This document shows positions 1 through 9,186 of a stretch of 18,462 nt of DNA, piece after piece. How positions within the stretch are numbered: the first letter of the stretch is position 1; the number at the start of each line of letters is the position of its first letter. The notes beneath the pieces were generated by a model. That model was not told the DNA's origin, did no database searches, and saw only the letters and a list, made by a program, of their open reading frames with translations. The DNA comes from HRBIN24 sp035574155 (GTDB lineage: Bacteria; Chloroflexota; Dehalococcoidia; SM23-28-2; HRBIN24). The translations under genes and the position numbers were made by a program. The DNA lies in assembly GCA_035574155.1 (NCBI GenBank), contig DATLZD010000069.1, positions 1-18,462 of the forward strand, given 5' to 3'.

Positions 1-2151
1 AGCCGTCCCGCCGCACCGCTGCGACTGGACGACCCCGTGTCCGTCCTTCCCGGGGTGAGCCGCGCCTACGCCCAGAGGCTGGAGCGGCTGGGAGTCCGCA
101 CCCTGGGAGACCTGCTCCATCACTTCCCCCACCGCTACAACGACTACAGCGCCGTGCGCAGCATCTCGCAGCTGGCGGTGGGTGAGGAGCAGACGGTCAT
201 AGCCACCGTATGGACAGCCGCCGCCACCACCCTGGGGGGCCGAAAGGCCACGGAGGCGGTGGTGGGCGACAGCACCGGCACCCTGCGGCTGGTCTGGTGG
301 GGCCAGACCCACGTGGCCAGACAGTTGCGCCCACGCATGCAGGCTGCCTTCTCGGGGCGGGTCACCGTGTTCCGTGGCCAGGTCCAGATGGAGAACCCCG
401 AATGGGAGCCCCTGGACCAGGACTCCATCAACACCCGCCGACTGGTGCCCGTCTACCCCAGCACCGAGGGGCTTTCGCAGCGGTTCCTGCGGCGCCTGGT
501 GAGACGGGCCCTGGACGCCTGCGCTGACCAGGTGCCGGAGGCCCTCCCCGCCGAGCTCCGCCAGCGGCTGGGGCTGCCGCCCATCGGCCAGGCCCTGCGC
601 CAGGTCCACTTCCCCGACTCGCGTCAGCAGATGGAGGAGGCGCGCCGGCGCCTGGCCTTCGAAGAGCTGCTGACCGTGCAGCTGGTGGTTGTCCGCCGCC
701 GGCTGGAGTGGCAACGGGGCGCCGAGGCCCCGGTCCTGTCCCTCCCGGCAGAGGTCCTGGAGAGCTTCGTCTCCTCCCTGCCCTTCGAGCTGACCGGCGC
801 CCAGCGCCGGGCCATCGCCGACGTGCTGGCCGACCTGGGCCGACCGGTGCCCATGAGCCGTCTCCTGGAGGGCGACGTGGGCAGCGGCAAGACCGTGGTG
901 GCCGCGGCCGCCCTGTTGGCCGCCGCCTGGTCGGGATGGCAGGGCGCCATCATGGCGCCGACGGAGATCCTGGCTGAGCAGCACTTCCGGACCCTCTGCC
1001 GCCTGCTGGGCGCCCAGGACGACGGCCCCTCCGGGGACGGCCCCTGGTTCTCCCTGGTCGGTCCCGGCTACGCGGTGGCCTGTCCACCCTACCTCGAGCG
1101 ACCGCTGCGCATCGGCCTCCTCATCGGGGCGCTGCGGCCCGGCGAGAAGGCCCAGGTCCAGGCGGCGCTGGCCCGGGGCGAGGTGGACATCGCCGTGGGC
1201 ACCCATGCCCTCATCCAGGAGCATGTCCAGTTCGCCCGCTTGGGCCTGGCCGTCATCGATGAACAGCACCGCTTCGGCGTGGTCCAGAGGGCCGCCCTGC
1301 GCGAGAAGGGCCGCACCCCCCACGTGCTGGTGATGACCGCCACCCCTATACCCCGCACCCTGGCCCTGACCCTATACGGGGACCTGGACGTTACCGTCCT
1401 GGACGAGATGCCTCCCGGCCGACCGCCCGTCAAGACCTATCGCCTCCGCCCCCACCAGCGGCAGCAGGCCTACGAGTTCATCCGTCGCCACGTGCGCCAG
1501 GGGCGGCAGGCCTACATCGTCTGTCCCCTCATCGAAGAGTCCGAGGCCGTGGCGGCCCGGGCAGCCGAGGTCGAATACGAGCGCCTTTCCCGCGAGGTCT
1601 TTCCCGACCTGCGCCTTGGGCTGATGCACGGACGGATGCCGCCGCGGGAGCGCGACGAGACCATGCGGCGCTTTCGCGACGGCGAGCTGGACATCCTCGT
1701 CACCACCACGGTGGTGGAGGTGGGCGTGGACGTGCCCAACGCCACCGTCATCCTCATCGAGGCGGCCGACCGCTTCGGCCTGGCCCAGCTCCACCAGCTG
1801 CGGGGCCGCGTGCGCCGTAGCCAGCACCAGAGCTTCTGCCTGCTGCTGTCGGAGAACCGTTCCGAAGAGGCCCAGGAGCGGCTGCGCATCGTGGAAACGG
1901 TCCACGACGGCTTCCGCCTGGCCGAGGAAGACCTGCGTCTGCGGGGACCCGGCGAGTACTTCGGCGTGCGCCAGTCGGGCCTGCCCGACCTGAAGGTGGC
2001 CAGCATAACCGACACCCCTCTCATCGAGCTGGCGCGCAAGGAGGCCATGCGCATCCTGGAGCGCGACCCCGACCTTTCCCTGCCCGAGCACCGCCACCTG
2101 CGCCGCCGCCTCTCCCACCTGTGGGAAAGCGTGAAGGCCGAGATCAGTTAG
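1..2151 (+). CDS. recG: ATP-dependent DNA helicase RecG (5' end outside window)
   Basis: RecG is the superfamily 2 helicase that remodels stalled replication forks and branched recombination intermediates. The frame is open from the first base. A GTG at 37 could start it, but the codons before it read LRLDDP and run straight into the LPGVSRAYAQRLERLGV segment, which in this family follows a longer N-terminus, so I treat the gene as 5'-truncated by the window. Counting from the GTG, I see a wedge/OB-fold region at about 40-150, Walker A GDVGSGKT at 279-286, the DEQH box at 408-411, motif III MTATPIPRTLA, and motifs V and VI in the second helicase lobe, followed by a RecG-type C-terminus (EEDLRLRGPGEYFGVRQSG). 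About 35 extra residues sit between the first two helicase motifs, before GTHALIQ. Motif VI reads GRVRR where the family has GRVGR. The family assignment is firm; the true start is unknown. Confidence 0.95.
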   Translation, partial: SRPAAPLRLDDPVSVLPGVSRAYAQRLERLGVRTLGDLLHHFPHRYNDYSAVRSISQLAVGEEQTVIATVWTAAATTLGGRKATEAVVGDSTGTLRLVWWGQTHVARQLRPRMQAAFSGRVTVFRGQVQMENPEWEPLDQDSINTRRLVPVYPSTEGLSQRFLRRLVRRALDACADQVPEALPAELRQRLGLPPIGQALRQVHFPDSRQQMEEARRRLAFEELLTVQLVVVRRRLEWQRGAEAPVLSLPAEVLESFVSSLPFELTGAQRRAIADVLADLGRPVPMSRLLEGDVGSGKTVVAAAALLAAAWSGWQGAIMAPTEILAEQHFRTLCRLLGAQDDGPSGDGPWFSLVGPGYAVACPPYLERPLRIGLLIGALRPGEKAQVQAALARGEVDIAVGTHALIQEHVQFARLGLAVIDEQHRFGVVQRAALREKGRTPHVLVMTATPIPRTLALTLYGDLDVTVLDEMPPGRPPVKTYRLRPHQRQQAYEFIRRHVRQGRQAYIVCPLIEESEAVAARAAEVEYERLSREVFPDLRLGLMHGRMPPRERDETMRRFRDGELDILVTTTVVEVGVDVPNATVILIEAADRFGLAQLHQLRGRVRRSQHQSFCLLLSENRSEEAQERLRIVETVHDGFRLAEEDLRLRGPGEYFGVRQSGLPDLKVASITDTPLIELARKEAMRILERDPDLSLPEHRHLRRRLSHLWESVKAEIS

Positions 2152-2186
2152 GTGCGCCCGCTGGGGCGTTGGGTTAGAATGTAGTG

Positions 2187-2217
2187 GGTGCCGCCCGGGA
2201 GGGGCGGCGTCGCTTTT
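2187..2217 (+). terminator. GC-rich hairpin between recG and argS, possible weak terminator
   Basis: CCGCCC at 2191-2196 pairs with GGGCGG at 2202-2207 around a 5-base loop. Flanking pairs, two of them G-T, extend the stem to about 10 bp. A run of only four T follows at 2214-2217 and directly abuts the argS ribosome binding site. It could attenuate read-through from recG or simply be leader structure. The short T tract keeps confidence low. Confidence 0.25.
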
Positions 2218-2222
2218 GGAGG
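2218..2222 (+). promoter_or_regulatory. Ribosome binding site of argS
   Basis: GGAGG ends 8 bases before the ATG at 2231. This spacing selects that ATG over the in-frame TTG at 2216, which overlaps the binding site itself. Confidence 0.75.
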
Positions 2223-2230
2223 CTCCCCGG

Positions 2231-3886
2231 ATGGTGAGACGCGAGATCGAGGCCCTGGTGCAGCAGGCGGCCCGTCGGGCCATGGAGGAGGGGGCCCTGC
2301 CCAGGGTGGCCCTGCCCGACTCCACCGTGGAGCGGCCCCAACGCCCCGAGCACGGCGACTACGCCTCAAACATCGCGCTGCGCCTGGCCCGCGCCGCCGG
2401 CACCAGCCCCCTGGCCCTGGCCGAGGCCATCGCCGCCCGCATCCCGTCCAGCCAAGTGGTGGCCCAGACCGAGGTGGCCCCCCCGGGCTTCATCAACTTC
2501 CGCCTCTCGCCGGCCTGGCTGGCCGGGCAGGTGGAAGAGGTCCTGCAACGGGGGGAGGCCTTCGCCCGCCTCGACCTGGGGCAGGGGCAGAGGGTCCAGG
2601 TGGAATACGTCTCGGCCAACCCCACTGGCCCCCTGACGGTGGCAGCCGGCCGGGGCCTTGCCATTGGCGACACCCTGGCCAACGTGCTGGAGGCGGCCGG
2701 CTACAAGGTCGAGCGCGAATACTACATCAACGACGCCGGCACCCAGACGGACACCTTCGCCGCCACCCTCTTCGCCCGCTACCGTCAGCTCCACGGGGAA
2801 ACGGTCGAGGTGCCGCCGGGGGCGTATACGGGGGAATACGTCATCGAGCTGGCGCGGGAGGCCAAGGACCGTTTCGGCGACCGCCTGCTGGGCTACAGCG
2901 ACGGCCCCTGCCCGCCGGAGCTCCACAGTTTCGGGATGGAGCGGATGCTGGAGCGCATCCGTCAGGACCTGGCCCTGATGGGGGCGCACTACGACTCCTG
3001 GTTCAGCGAACGCTCCCTCTACCCCGAGCCCTATGAGACGGTGATGCGGCTGCTGCGGCAGCGAGGCTACGTGGCCGAGAAGGAGGGGGCCATCTGGTTC
3101 ACTTCCTCGGCCCTGGGGGAGGACAAGGACAACGTGCTGGTGCGCTCCAATGGGCGCCCGACCTACTTCGCCTCGGACATCGCCTACCATTACCACAAGT
3201 TCTTCGTCCGCGGCTACGACCGGGTGGTGGACATCTGGGGGGCAGACCACCAGGGGCATGTGCCGCGCATGAAGGCGGCCGTGGCCGCCCTGGGCGTCGA
3301 TCCCGAGCGGCTGGTCATCATCATTCACCAGCTGGTCACTCTCAAGCGCGGCGGCGAGGAGGTAAGGGTGTCCAAGCGGGCCGGGGAGATCATCACCCTG
3401 CGCGAGGTGGTGGAGGAAGTGGGAGCGGACGCCTGCCGCTTCTTCTTCCTATCGCGGGCTCCCAACTCCCACATGGACTTCGACCTGGAGCTGGCGGCCC
3501 GGCAGTCGGCCGAGAACCCCGTCTACTACGTGCAATATGCCCACGCCCGCATGGCCGGCATACTCCTGCATGCCCGCGAGCGGGCGCTGGACCACGCCGA
3601 CGGGGACGTCTCCCTCCTCAGGGAGGAGGCCGAGCTGGCCCTGGTCCGCCAGCTGCTGCGGCTGCCGGAGATGGTGGAGACGGTGGCCCGCAAGCTGGAA
3701 CCTCATCTGCTGCCCTATTATGCCCTGGACCTGGCCACGGCGTTTCACGACTTCTACGAGCGCTGCCGAGTGGTATCGGAGGACGTGCCCCTGTCCAAAG
3801 CGAGGCTGAAGCTGGTGGCGGCCGCCAAGGCGGCCCTGTCCGCCACCCTGCACCTCATGGGCATGTCAGCCCCCGACCGCATGTGA
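2231..3886 (+). CDS. argS: Arginyl-tRNA synthetase with an atypical HIGH region
   Basis: The 551-residue class I enzyme charges tRNA-Arg with arginine in the cytoplasm. The start is ATG 2231, with GGAGG 8 bases upstream. The N-terminal tRNA-binding domain contains HGDYASNIALRLA and APPGFINFRL. The Rossmann catalytic domain contains SANPTGPL (residues 128-135), REYYINDAG, and GADHQGHVPRMKAA. The KMSKS loop is degenerate, VSKRAGE with S381/K382/R383, as in many bacterial ArgRSs. The C-terminal helical anticodon-binding domain contains VYYVQYAHAR, AFHDFYERC and a terminal MSAPDRM. The odd feature is residues 136-139, which read TVAA where the family has HxGH, so both signature histidines are absent while flanking GPL and GRG are kept. 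The frame is intact and the length normal, so this does not look like a pseudogene. It is followed after 6 bp by the inositol-phosphatase-like gene. Confidence 0.94.
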   Translation: MVRREIEALVQQAARRAMEEGALPRVALPDSTVERPQRPEHGDYASNIALRLARAAGTSPLALAEAIAARIPSSQVVAQTEVAPPGFINFRLSPAWLAGQVEEVLQRGEAFARLDLGQGQRVQVEYVSANPTGPLTVAAGRGLAIGDTLANVLEAAGYKVEREYYINDAGTQTDTFAATLFARYRQLHGETVEVPPGAYTGEYVIELAREAKDRFGDRLLGYSDGPCPPELHSFGMERMLERIRQDLALMGAHYDSWFSERSLYPEPYETVMRLLRQRGYVAEKEGAIWFTSSALGEDKDNVLVRSNGRPTYFASDIAYHYHKFFVRGYDRVVDIWGADHQGHVPRMKAAVAALGVDPERLVIIIHQLVTLKRGGEEVRVSKRAGEIITLREVVEEVGADACRFFFLSRAPNSHMDFDLELAARQSAENPVYYVQYAHARMAGILLHARERALDHADGDVSLLREEAELALVRQLLRLPEMVETVARKLEPHLLPYYALDLATAFHDFYERCRVVSEDVPLSKARLKLVAAAKAALSATLHLMGMSAPDRM

Positions 3887-3892
3887 GGGGGC

Positions 3893-4705
3893 ATGAGCGT
3901 CGATCTCCCCATCGCGGCCAGCGGACGGACGGCCCTGGAGGTTGCCCGGGAGTGCGCGCGGGCTGCCGGACGGATCCTGACCGAGCGCTTCGGGCCACGG
4001 CAGGAGGTCACCGCCAAGGGCCGTCGCGACTTCGTGACTGAGGCCGACGTCCTGGCCGAGCGCGAGACCCTCAGGCTGCTCTCGGCCGAGTTCCCCGATC
4101 ACTCCGTGGTGTCGGAGGAGACCTCGGCCTCCACCCGCCCCGGCGAGGGGTGGACCTGGCTGGTGGATCCCCTGGACGGGACCCACAACTACTCGCGCGG
4201 GATACCCCACTTCTGCTACAGCATCGCCCTCTGTTGGGGCGGGATGCCGCTGCTGGCCCTGACCTATGCGCCGCTGTTGGGTGAGGAGTTCGTGGCCGTG
4301 GCCGGCCAGGGATGCTCCCTCAACGGCCAGCGGACCACGGCCTCCCGGGCCGGCTCCGTGTCCGAGGCCCTCATCGGCATCGACCTGGGCTACGACGATG
4401 TTCGTGCCGCCCACCTCTTGGACACCATGCGCTCCCTTTGGCCGGACATGATGGGCTTCCGGCTGATGGGGTCGGCCGCACTGGGGCTGGCATACGTGGC
4501 CTGCGGGCGCTTCGACCTATATGTGCACCACAACCTCAAGCCGTGGGACGTGGCGGCGGGCATCCTGCTGGTCCGGGAGGCAGGAGGGATCATCGTGGAC
4601 CGTGACGGCGGGCCGGCACGGCTGGACAGCCAAGGGGTCATCGCTGGCGCAGAGGGGGCAGTGGAGGACCTCCTGCTACGTGCCGGCCGCCGGCCCTGGC
4701 GCTAG
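3893..4705 (+). CDS. Inositol-monophosphatase family phosphatase
   Basis: This is a 270-residue Mg2+-dependent sugar-phosphate phosphatase of the IMPase fold. Family members act on inositol monophosphate, fructose-1,6-bisphosphate, histidinol phosphate or PAP, and the sequence does not fix which. Metal-site motifs are present in order: DFVTEAD (46-52), SEE (74-76), the hallmark WLVDPLDGTHNY (89-100) carrying D92 and D95, and the C-terminal WDVAAG with D219. The ATG at 3893 lies 6 bp beyond the argS stop, and the G-rich binding site GAGGGGG overlaps that stop codon, so translation is probably coupled to argS. It converges on the aminotransferase gene with 13 bp between the stop codons. The family is certain; the substrate is open. 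Confidence 0.9.
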   Translation: MSVDLPIAASGRTALEVARECARAAGRILTERFGPRQEVTAKGRRDFVTEADVLAERETLRLLSAEFPDHSVVSEETSASTRPGEGWTWLVDPLDGTHNYSRGIPHFCYSIALCWGGMPLLALTYAPLLGEEFVAVAGQGCSLNGQRTTASRAGSVSEALIGIDLGYDDVRAAHLLDTMRSLWPDMMGFRLMGSAALGLAYVACGRFDLYVHHNLKPWDVAAGILLVREAGGIIVDRDGGPARLDSQGVIAGAEGAVEDLLLRAGRRPWR

Positions 4706-4718
4706 CGATGCCCGGGGC

Positions 4719-5897
4719 CTAAAGCCCGGCGATAAAGCGGGCCATGCGCTCCAGGGCCTCCTCCAGGTGGGGCCGGGGGGCAGCGTAGCAGATGCGCACG
4801 TGGCCGCGGCCCCGCTCGCCGAAGGCGGAGCCGGGTATCACCGCCACCTTCTCCTCCTGCAGCAGGCGGTGGGCGAACTCTACGTCGTCCAGGCCGGTGG
4901 GGCGCACGCTGGGGAAGGCATAGAAGGCGCCCCGGGGCGGCGGACAGGGCAGCCCCATCCGCTCCAGGGCCTCCATCACCAGGTGGCGGCGGCGGTCGAA
5001 GTCCGCCACCATGCGCCGGCTCTCCTCTTCCCCCTCGGTGAGGGCAGCCAGGGCCGCATACTGGCTAGGGGTGGGGGCCGACATGATGACATACTGGTGG
5101 ACCTTCATCATGGCCTCCAGGATGGGCGCGGGGGCACAGGCCCAGCCCACCCGCCAGCCTGTCAGGGCATAGGCCTTGGAGAAGCCGCCCAGGAGCACCG
5201 TCCGCTCCCTCATCCCAGGCAGGGAAGCGAAGCAGGTGTGGGGCAAGTCGTAGCTCAGCCGGTCGTAAATCTCGTCGGAGATGACCACCAGGTCGTGGCG
5301 CTCCACCACCTGGGCGATGGCCAGCAGGTCGTCCCGGGTCATCTGCGCGCCGGTGGGGTTGGAGGGATAGCCTATGAGCAGGGCCTTCGTCCTGGGGGTG
5401 ATGCGGGCCTCCAAGTCCTCAGCCCGCAGGCGGAACTCGTTCTCCATGTCGGTGGGCACGGGGACGAAAATGCCGCCAGCCAACACGCACACCGGCTGAT
5501 AGGCCACATAGTAGGGGTCGGGGCAGAGCAGCTCGTCGCCCGGGTCCAGGAGGGCATGGGCGGCCAGGAGCAGCCCCTCGCTCACCCCGACGGTGATGAT
5601 GACCTCGCTGTCGGGGTCGTAGCGGACGCCGTAGAGGCGCTCCAGGTGGTCGGCAACGGCGCGGCGCAGCTGGGGCAGCCCATAGTTGGACGTGTAGTGG
5701 GTCTCTCCGCGGGCCACCGCCGCGAAGGCGGCCCGCGAGAAGGCCTCGGGGGTCACGAAGTCCGGCTCACCGACCCCTAGCGATATGACGCCGTCCAGGC
5801 TGACGATGAGCTCGAAGAAGCGGCGGATGCCAGAGGAGGGAATGGCCTCCACCTTCTTGGACAGATAGCTCCGCGTGGGAAAAGGGCCATCGCTCAA
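4719..5897 (-). CDS. PLP-dependent class I/II aminotransferase
   Basis: This 392-residue fold-type I aminotransferase interconverts amino acids and 2-oxo acids in the cytoplasm. Key features are the N-terminal ISLGVGEPDF, GYPSNPTG with N180, the cofactor-binding D208 and Y211 in SDEIYDRL, GGFSKAYALTGWRVGW with the Schiff-base K241, and a late arginine in HVRICYA that should bind the substrate carboxylate. It resembles the aspartate/aromatic aminotransferase group, but the side-chain specificity cannot be read off. The start is a TTG at 5897 overlapping the TGA of the upstream MOSC gene (TTGA), supported by AGGAGGG 7 bases upstream. It is last in the gatC-gatA-MOSC-aminotransferase run. Confidence 0.92.
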   Translation of the reverse strand: MSDGPFPTRSYLSKKVEAIPSSGIRRFFELIVSLDGVISLGVGEPDFVTPEAFSRAAFAAVARGETHYTSNYGLPQLRRAVADHLERLYGVRYDPDSEVIITVGVSEGLLLAAHALLDPGDELLCPDPYYVAYQPVCVLAGGIFVPVPTDMENEFRLRAEDLEARITPRTKALLIGYPSNPTGAQMTRDDLLAIAQVVERHDLVVISDEIYDRLSYDLPHTCFASLPGMRERTVLLGGFSKAYALTGWRVGWACAPAPILEAMMKVHQYVIMSAPTPSQYAALAALTEGEEESRRMVADFDRRRHLVMEALERMGLPCPPPRGAFYAFPSVRPTGLDDVEFAHRLLQEEKVAVIPGSAFGERGRGHVRICYAAPRPHLEEALERMARFIAGL

Positions 5898-6606
5898 CTG
5901 GCTGCCCTCCTGAGCGCGCGTAGAGTCCAGCGGTCTTGCCCCTCATAGTAGCAAAGGGTGACCTGGACGTCATCCTCCAGCAGGACGGTGAAAAGGCGGC
6001 GGCCCGGCCCGCGGGCCTGGCCCACCACCTCTCGCACCCCCCACCATCGTCCGCGCCAGAGGACCCGCAGCGGACGCTGGGGATGGAAGGCGCCGGCATA
6101 GGCCTCCACCTGCACCTCCTCAGCCGCGCGTCGCACCGCCACCGTCTCGCCCGGACGCAACACTCCCGCCGTGCGCACCACGCCCACGATGCCACGGCGT
6201 CCATAGACCAGCTTGGGCACCAGGGGGTGATAGACGCTCAGGTTGGCGCAGGGGACGTTCTGGTCCGTGACCTCGACCTCGACGCCGCCCGAGAAGTGGA
6301 GCACATCGCCCGGCTCCAGGTCGCCCAGGTCGCCCAGGCCCTCCACCAGGACGTTCTCCGAGAAGCCGCCGGGCGGCACTCGCACCCCTAGCTGGGCCTC
6401 CAGCTCATCGTAGACCTCCTGAGCACAGACGGACACCTGGCGCAGGTTGGGCACCGCCTGGCCGCTGCGGCGGCTGGTGCGAAAGGCGCCGCTGTGGTAG
6501 TCCCCCTCGATGCCATGGGGGCCGACCACCACCTCGTCCTGGGGGAACTTGGGGATGCCACCCCTGGGACTGAGGCACACGGCCAGCACCCGGCCCCGGC
6601 GCTCGC

Positions 6607-6610
<4 letters not shown>
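5894..6610 (-). CDS. MOSC-domain protein with an extra C-terminal domain
   Basis: This 238-residue protein has an N-terminal MOSC domain (about 6-158), the fold shared with molybdenum-cofactor sulfurase C-termini and YiiM-type proteins. Visible marks are VLAVCLSPRGGIPKF, GPHGIEGDYHSG, GGFSENVLVEGL, LEPGD and a conserved Cys (C121) in DQNVPCANL, the residue thought to carry sulfur in this family. The last 75 or so residues (RPLRVLWRGRWWGV ... RWTLRAL) form a separate beta-rich segment. It recalls the small DUF6504-type domain (P-x-x-V-x-WRGR-x-x-x-V, then F-x-V and W-x-L), a resemblance drawn from memory. The GTG start at 6610 overlaps the gatA TGA (GTGA) and has AGGAGG 8 bases upstream. Enzymatic activity and substrate are unknown. 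Confidence 0.85.
5905..5911 (-). promoter_or_regulatory. Ribosome binding site of the aminotransferase gene
   Basis: On the reverse strand AGGAGGG ends 7 bases before the TTG at 5897. It lies inside the end of the MOSC coding region and supports the non-ATG start of the aminotransferase. Confidence 0.7.
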
Positions 6611-8073
<1,463 letters not shown>

Positions 8074-8076
8074 CTG

Positions 8077-8367
8077 CTACTCCTCGAGGACGGCACGAAC
8101 CTTGAAGAAGTCGCCCTCGCGCTGGGGCGCATTGGCCAGGACATCCTCCGACGGCATAGGGGCGCCCGGCTCGTCCTCGCGCATGACGTTCTGCAGGGGC
8201 AAGACATGAGACGTGGGCGGGACCTCGCTGGTGTCCAGCTCCTGCAGCACCTGGAAGTAGTCCAGGATCTGGGAGAGCTGCTCCTGGAAGCGGGCCACGT
8301 CCTCCTCGCTCAGGCCGACACGGGCCAGGCGGGCCATGTGCAGCACTTCCTGGCGGTCGATGGGCAT
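8077..8367 (-). CDS. gatC: Asp-tRNA(Asn)/Glu-tRNA(Gln) amidotransferase subunit C
   Basis: GatC is the small subunit that wraps around GatA and GatB and stabilises the complex. The 96-residue protein shows the family pattern: an N-terminal VLHMARLARVGLSEEDVARF, the central ILDYFQVLQELDTSEVPPTSHV, then the MREDEP and DFFKVRAVLEE C-terminus. I chose ATG 8367 because the family begins a few residues before EVxHxARLA. A GTG five codons upstream (8382) is an alternative, and neither has a clear ribosome binding site. A strong extended -10 promoter lies just upstream (8414-8406). It is first of four reverse-strand genes. Confidence 0.93.
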   Translation of the reverse strand: MPIDRQEVLHMARLARVGLSEEDVARFQEQLSQILDYFQVLQELDTSEVPPTSHVLPLQNVMREDEPGAPMPSEDVLANAPQREGDFFKVRAVLEE

Positions 8368-8404
8368 CGGGCGGGGGTGCACCGGCTGTCCGGGTCTGCG
8401 AAAC

Positions 8405-8414
8405 TATTATAACA
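8405..8414. promoter_or_regulatory. Divergent promoter with a symmetric -10 between gatC and the methyltransferase gene
   Basis: On the reverse strand TGTTATAAT (8414-8406) is a perfect extended -10 (TG, one base, TATAAT) facing gatC, with a predicted start near 8399. No good -35 is visible 17 bases upstream, which fits an extended -10 promoter. On the forward strand the same bases read TATTAT (8405-8410), a 5/6 match facing the methyltransferase gene. It is the only AT-rich patch in a GC-rich gap of about 80 bp. Confidence 0.6.
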
Positions 8415-8448
8415 GGCCGCCGCCCAGCGGCCATCCGAGCGCATACAG

Positions 8449-9186
8449 GTGGAGAGAATAGAGGCTACCGACCGACGCGCCCTGCTGGGGCACCCCAGCC
8501 AGCTCTGGACCGACGGCCTGGAGCGACGTCTGGCCCTGGTCCGACGGTATATACCTCTGGAGGGGAGGAGGGTGCTGGACGTGGGGTGCGGGGTGGGCAC
8601 CTTCCTGCGGCGGCTGCTGGAGGTGGGGGTCATGGCCGCCGCGGGGATAGACGTGGACGCCCACAGCCTGCGACGGGCCGTCCAGGTGACGCCCACGGTG
8701 GCCCTGGCGGTGGCGGAGCACCTACCCTTCCGGGACGCCTCCTTCGATGTGGTGCTGATGCACGAGGTCCTGGAGCACGTGCAGGACGACGCCGCCGCCC
8801 TGCGGGAGGCCAGCCGCGTGCTGTCGCCCGGTGGCCACCTGGTCATCTTCTGTCCCAACCGCCTGTTCCCCTTCGAGACGCACGGCGTGTTCCTGGGCCG
8901 ACGCTATATCTTCGGCAACGTGCCTCTGGTCAACTACCTGCCCGACCCTCTCCGGCGGCGACTGGTGCCCCACGCCCGCGCCTACACGGCGGTCGGGCTG
9001 CGCCGCCTGTGGCGGGGGTTACCGCTGCGGCCGCTGGTCCACTCGCAGGTGTTCCCGGGCTTTGACAAGGCGTCCTGGCGTTGGGGGGCGCTGGGCAGGG
9101 CCTTGAAGGGGCTGCAGCGGCTGGAGGCCACCCCCCTGCGAATCTTCGGCCTCAGCCACTTCGTTATACTCTTGAGGGAACCTTGA
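8449..9186 (+). CDS. Class I SAM-dependent methyltransferase
   Basis: This 245-residue predicted cytoplasmic methyltransferase is of the UbiE/Methyltransf_11 type. Motif I is VLDVGCGVG (42-50), an acidic residue follows in GIDVDAHS (67-73), and DASFDVVLMHEVLEH (97-110) and LSPGGHLVIFCPN match the later SAM-fold motifs. The final 100 residues, rich in Arg and aromatic residues, probably form the acceptor-binding part. The GTG start at 8449 has no clear ribosome binding site, but no better in-frame start is present and the promoter-like TATTAT lies about 40 bp upstream. Its TGA overlaps the TTG start of the penicillin-binding protein, hinting at a role near the cell envelope. The methyl acceptor is unknown. 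Confidence 0.85.
   Translation: MERIEATDRRALLGHPSQLWTDGLERRLALVRRYIPLEGRRVLDVGCGVGTFLRRLLEVGVMAAAGIDVDAHSLRRAVQVTPTVALAVAEHLPFRDASFDVVLMHEVLEHVQDDAAALREASRVLSPGGHLVIFCPNRLFPFETHGVFLGRRYIFGNVPLVNYLPDPLRRRLVPHARAYTAVGLRRLWRGLPLRPLVHSQVFPGFDKASWRWGALGRALKGLQRLEATPLRIFGLSHFVILLREP

Noticed and set aside
2175..2180. TAGAAT as a -10 promoter for argS
   Set aside because: It matches 5 of 6 bases but has no -35 at the right distance and no TGn extension, so it is not strong enough to annotate.
4712..4729. CCGGG/CCCGG inverted repeat between the phosphatase and aminotransferase stops as a terminator
   Set aside because: The stem is only 5 bp with an 8-base loop and no T tract, and such repeats are frequent by chance at this composition.
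4521..5780. A 419-codon open frame on the forward strand opposite the aminotransferase gene
   Set aside because: It is an antisense shadow of a clearly recognisable PLP enzyme in GC-rich DNA; its translation is His/Gly/Gln-rich with no domain pattern.
4719..5897. Assigning aspC or another specific symbol to the aminotransferase
   Set aside because: The fold-type I motifs do not settle substrate specificity.
9165..9170. TATACT as a promoter for the PBP gene
   Set aside because: The predicted start would fall inside the ribosome binding site at 9174-9178, and no -35 is seen. Translational coupling explains expression better.
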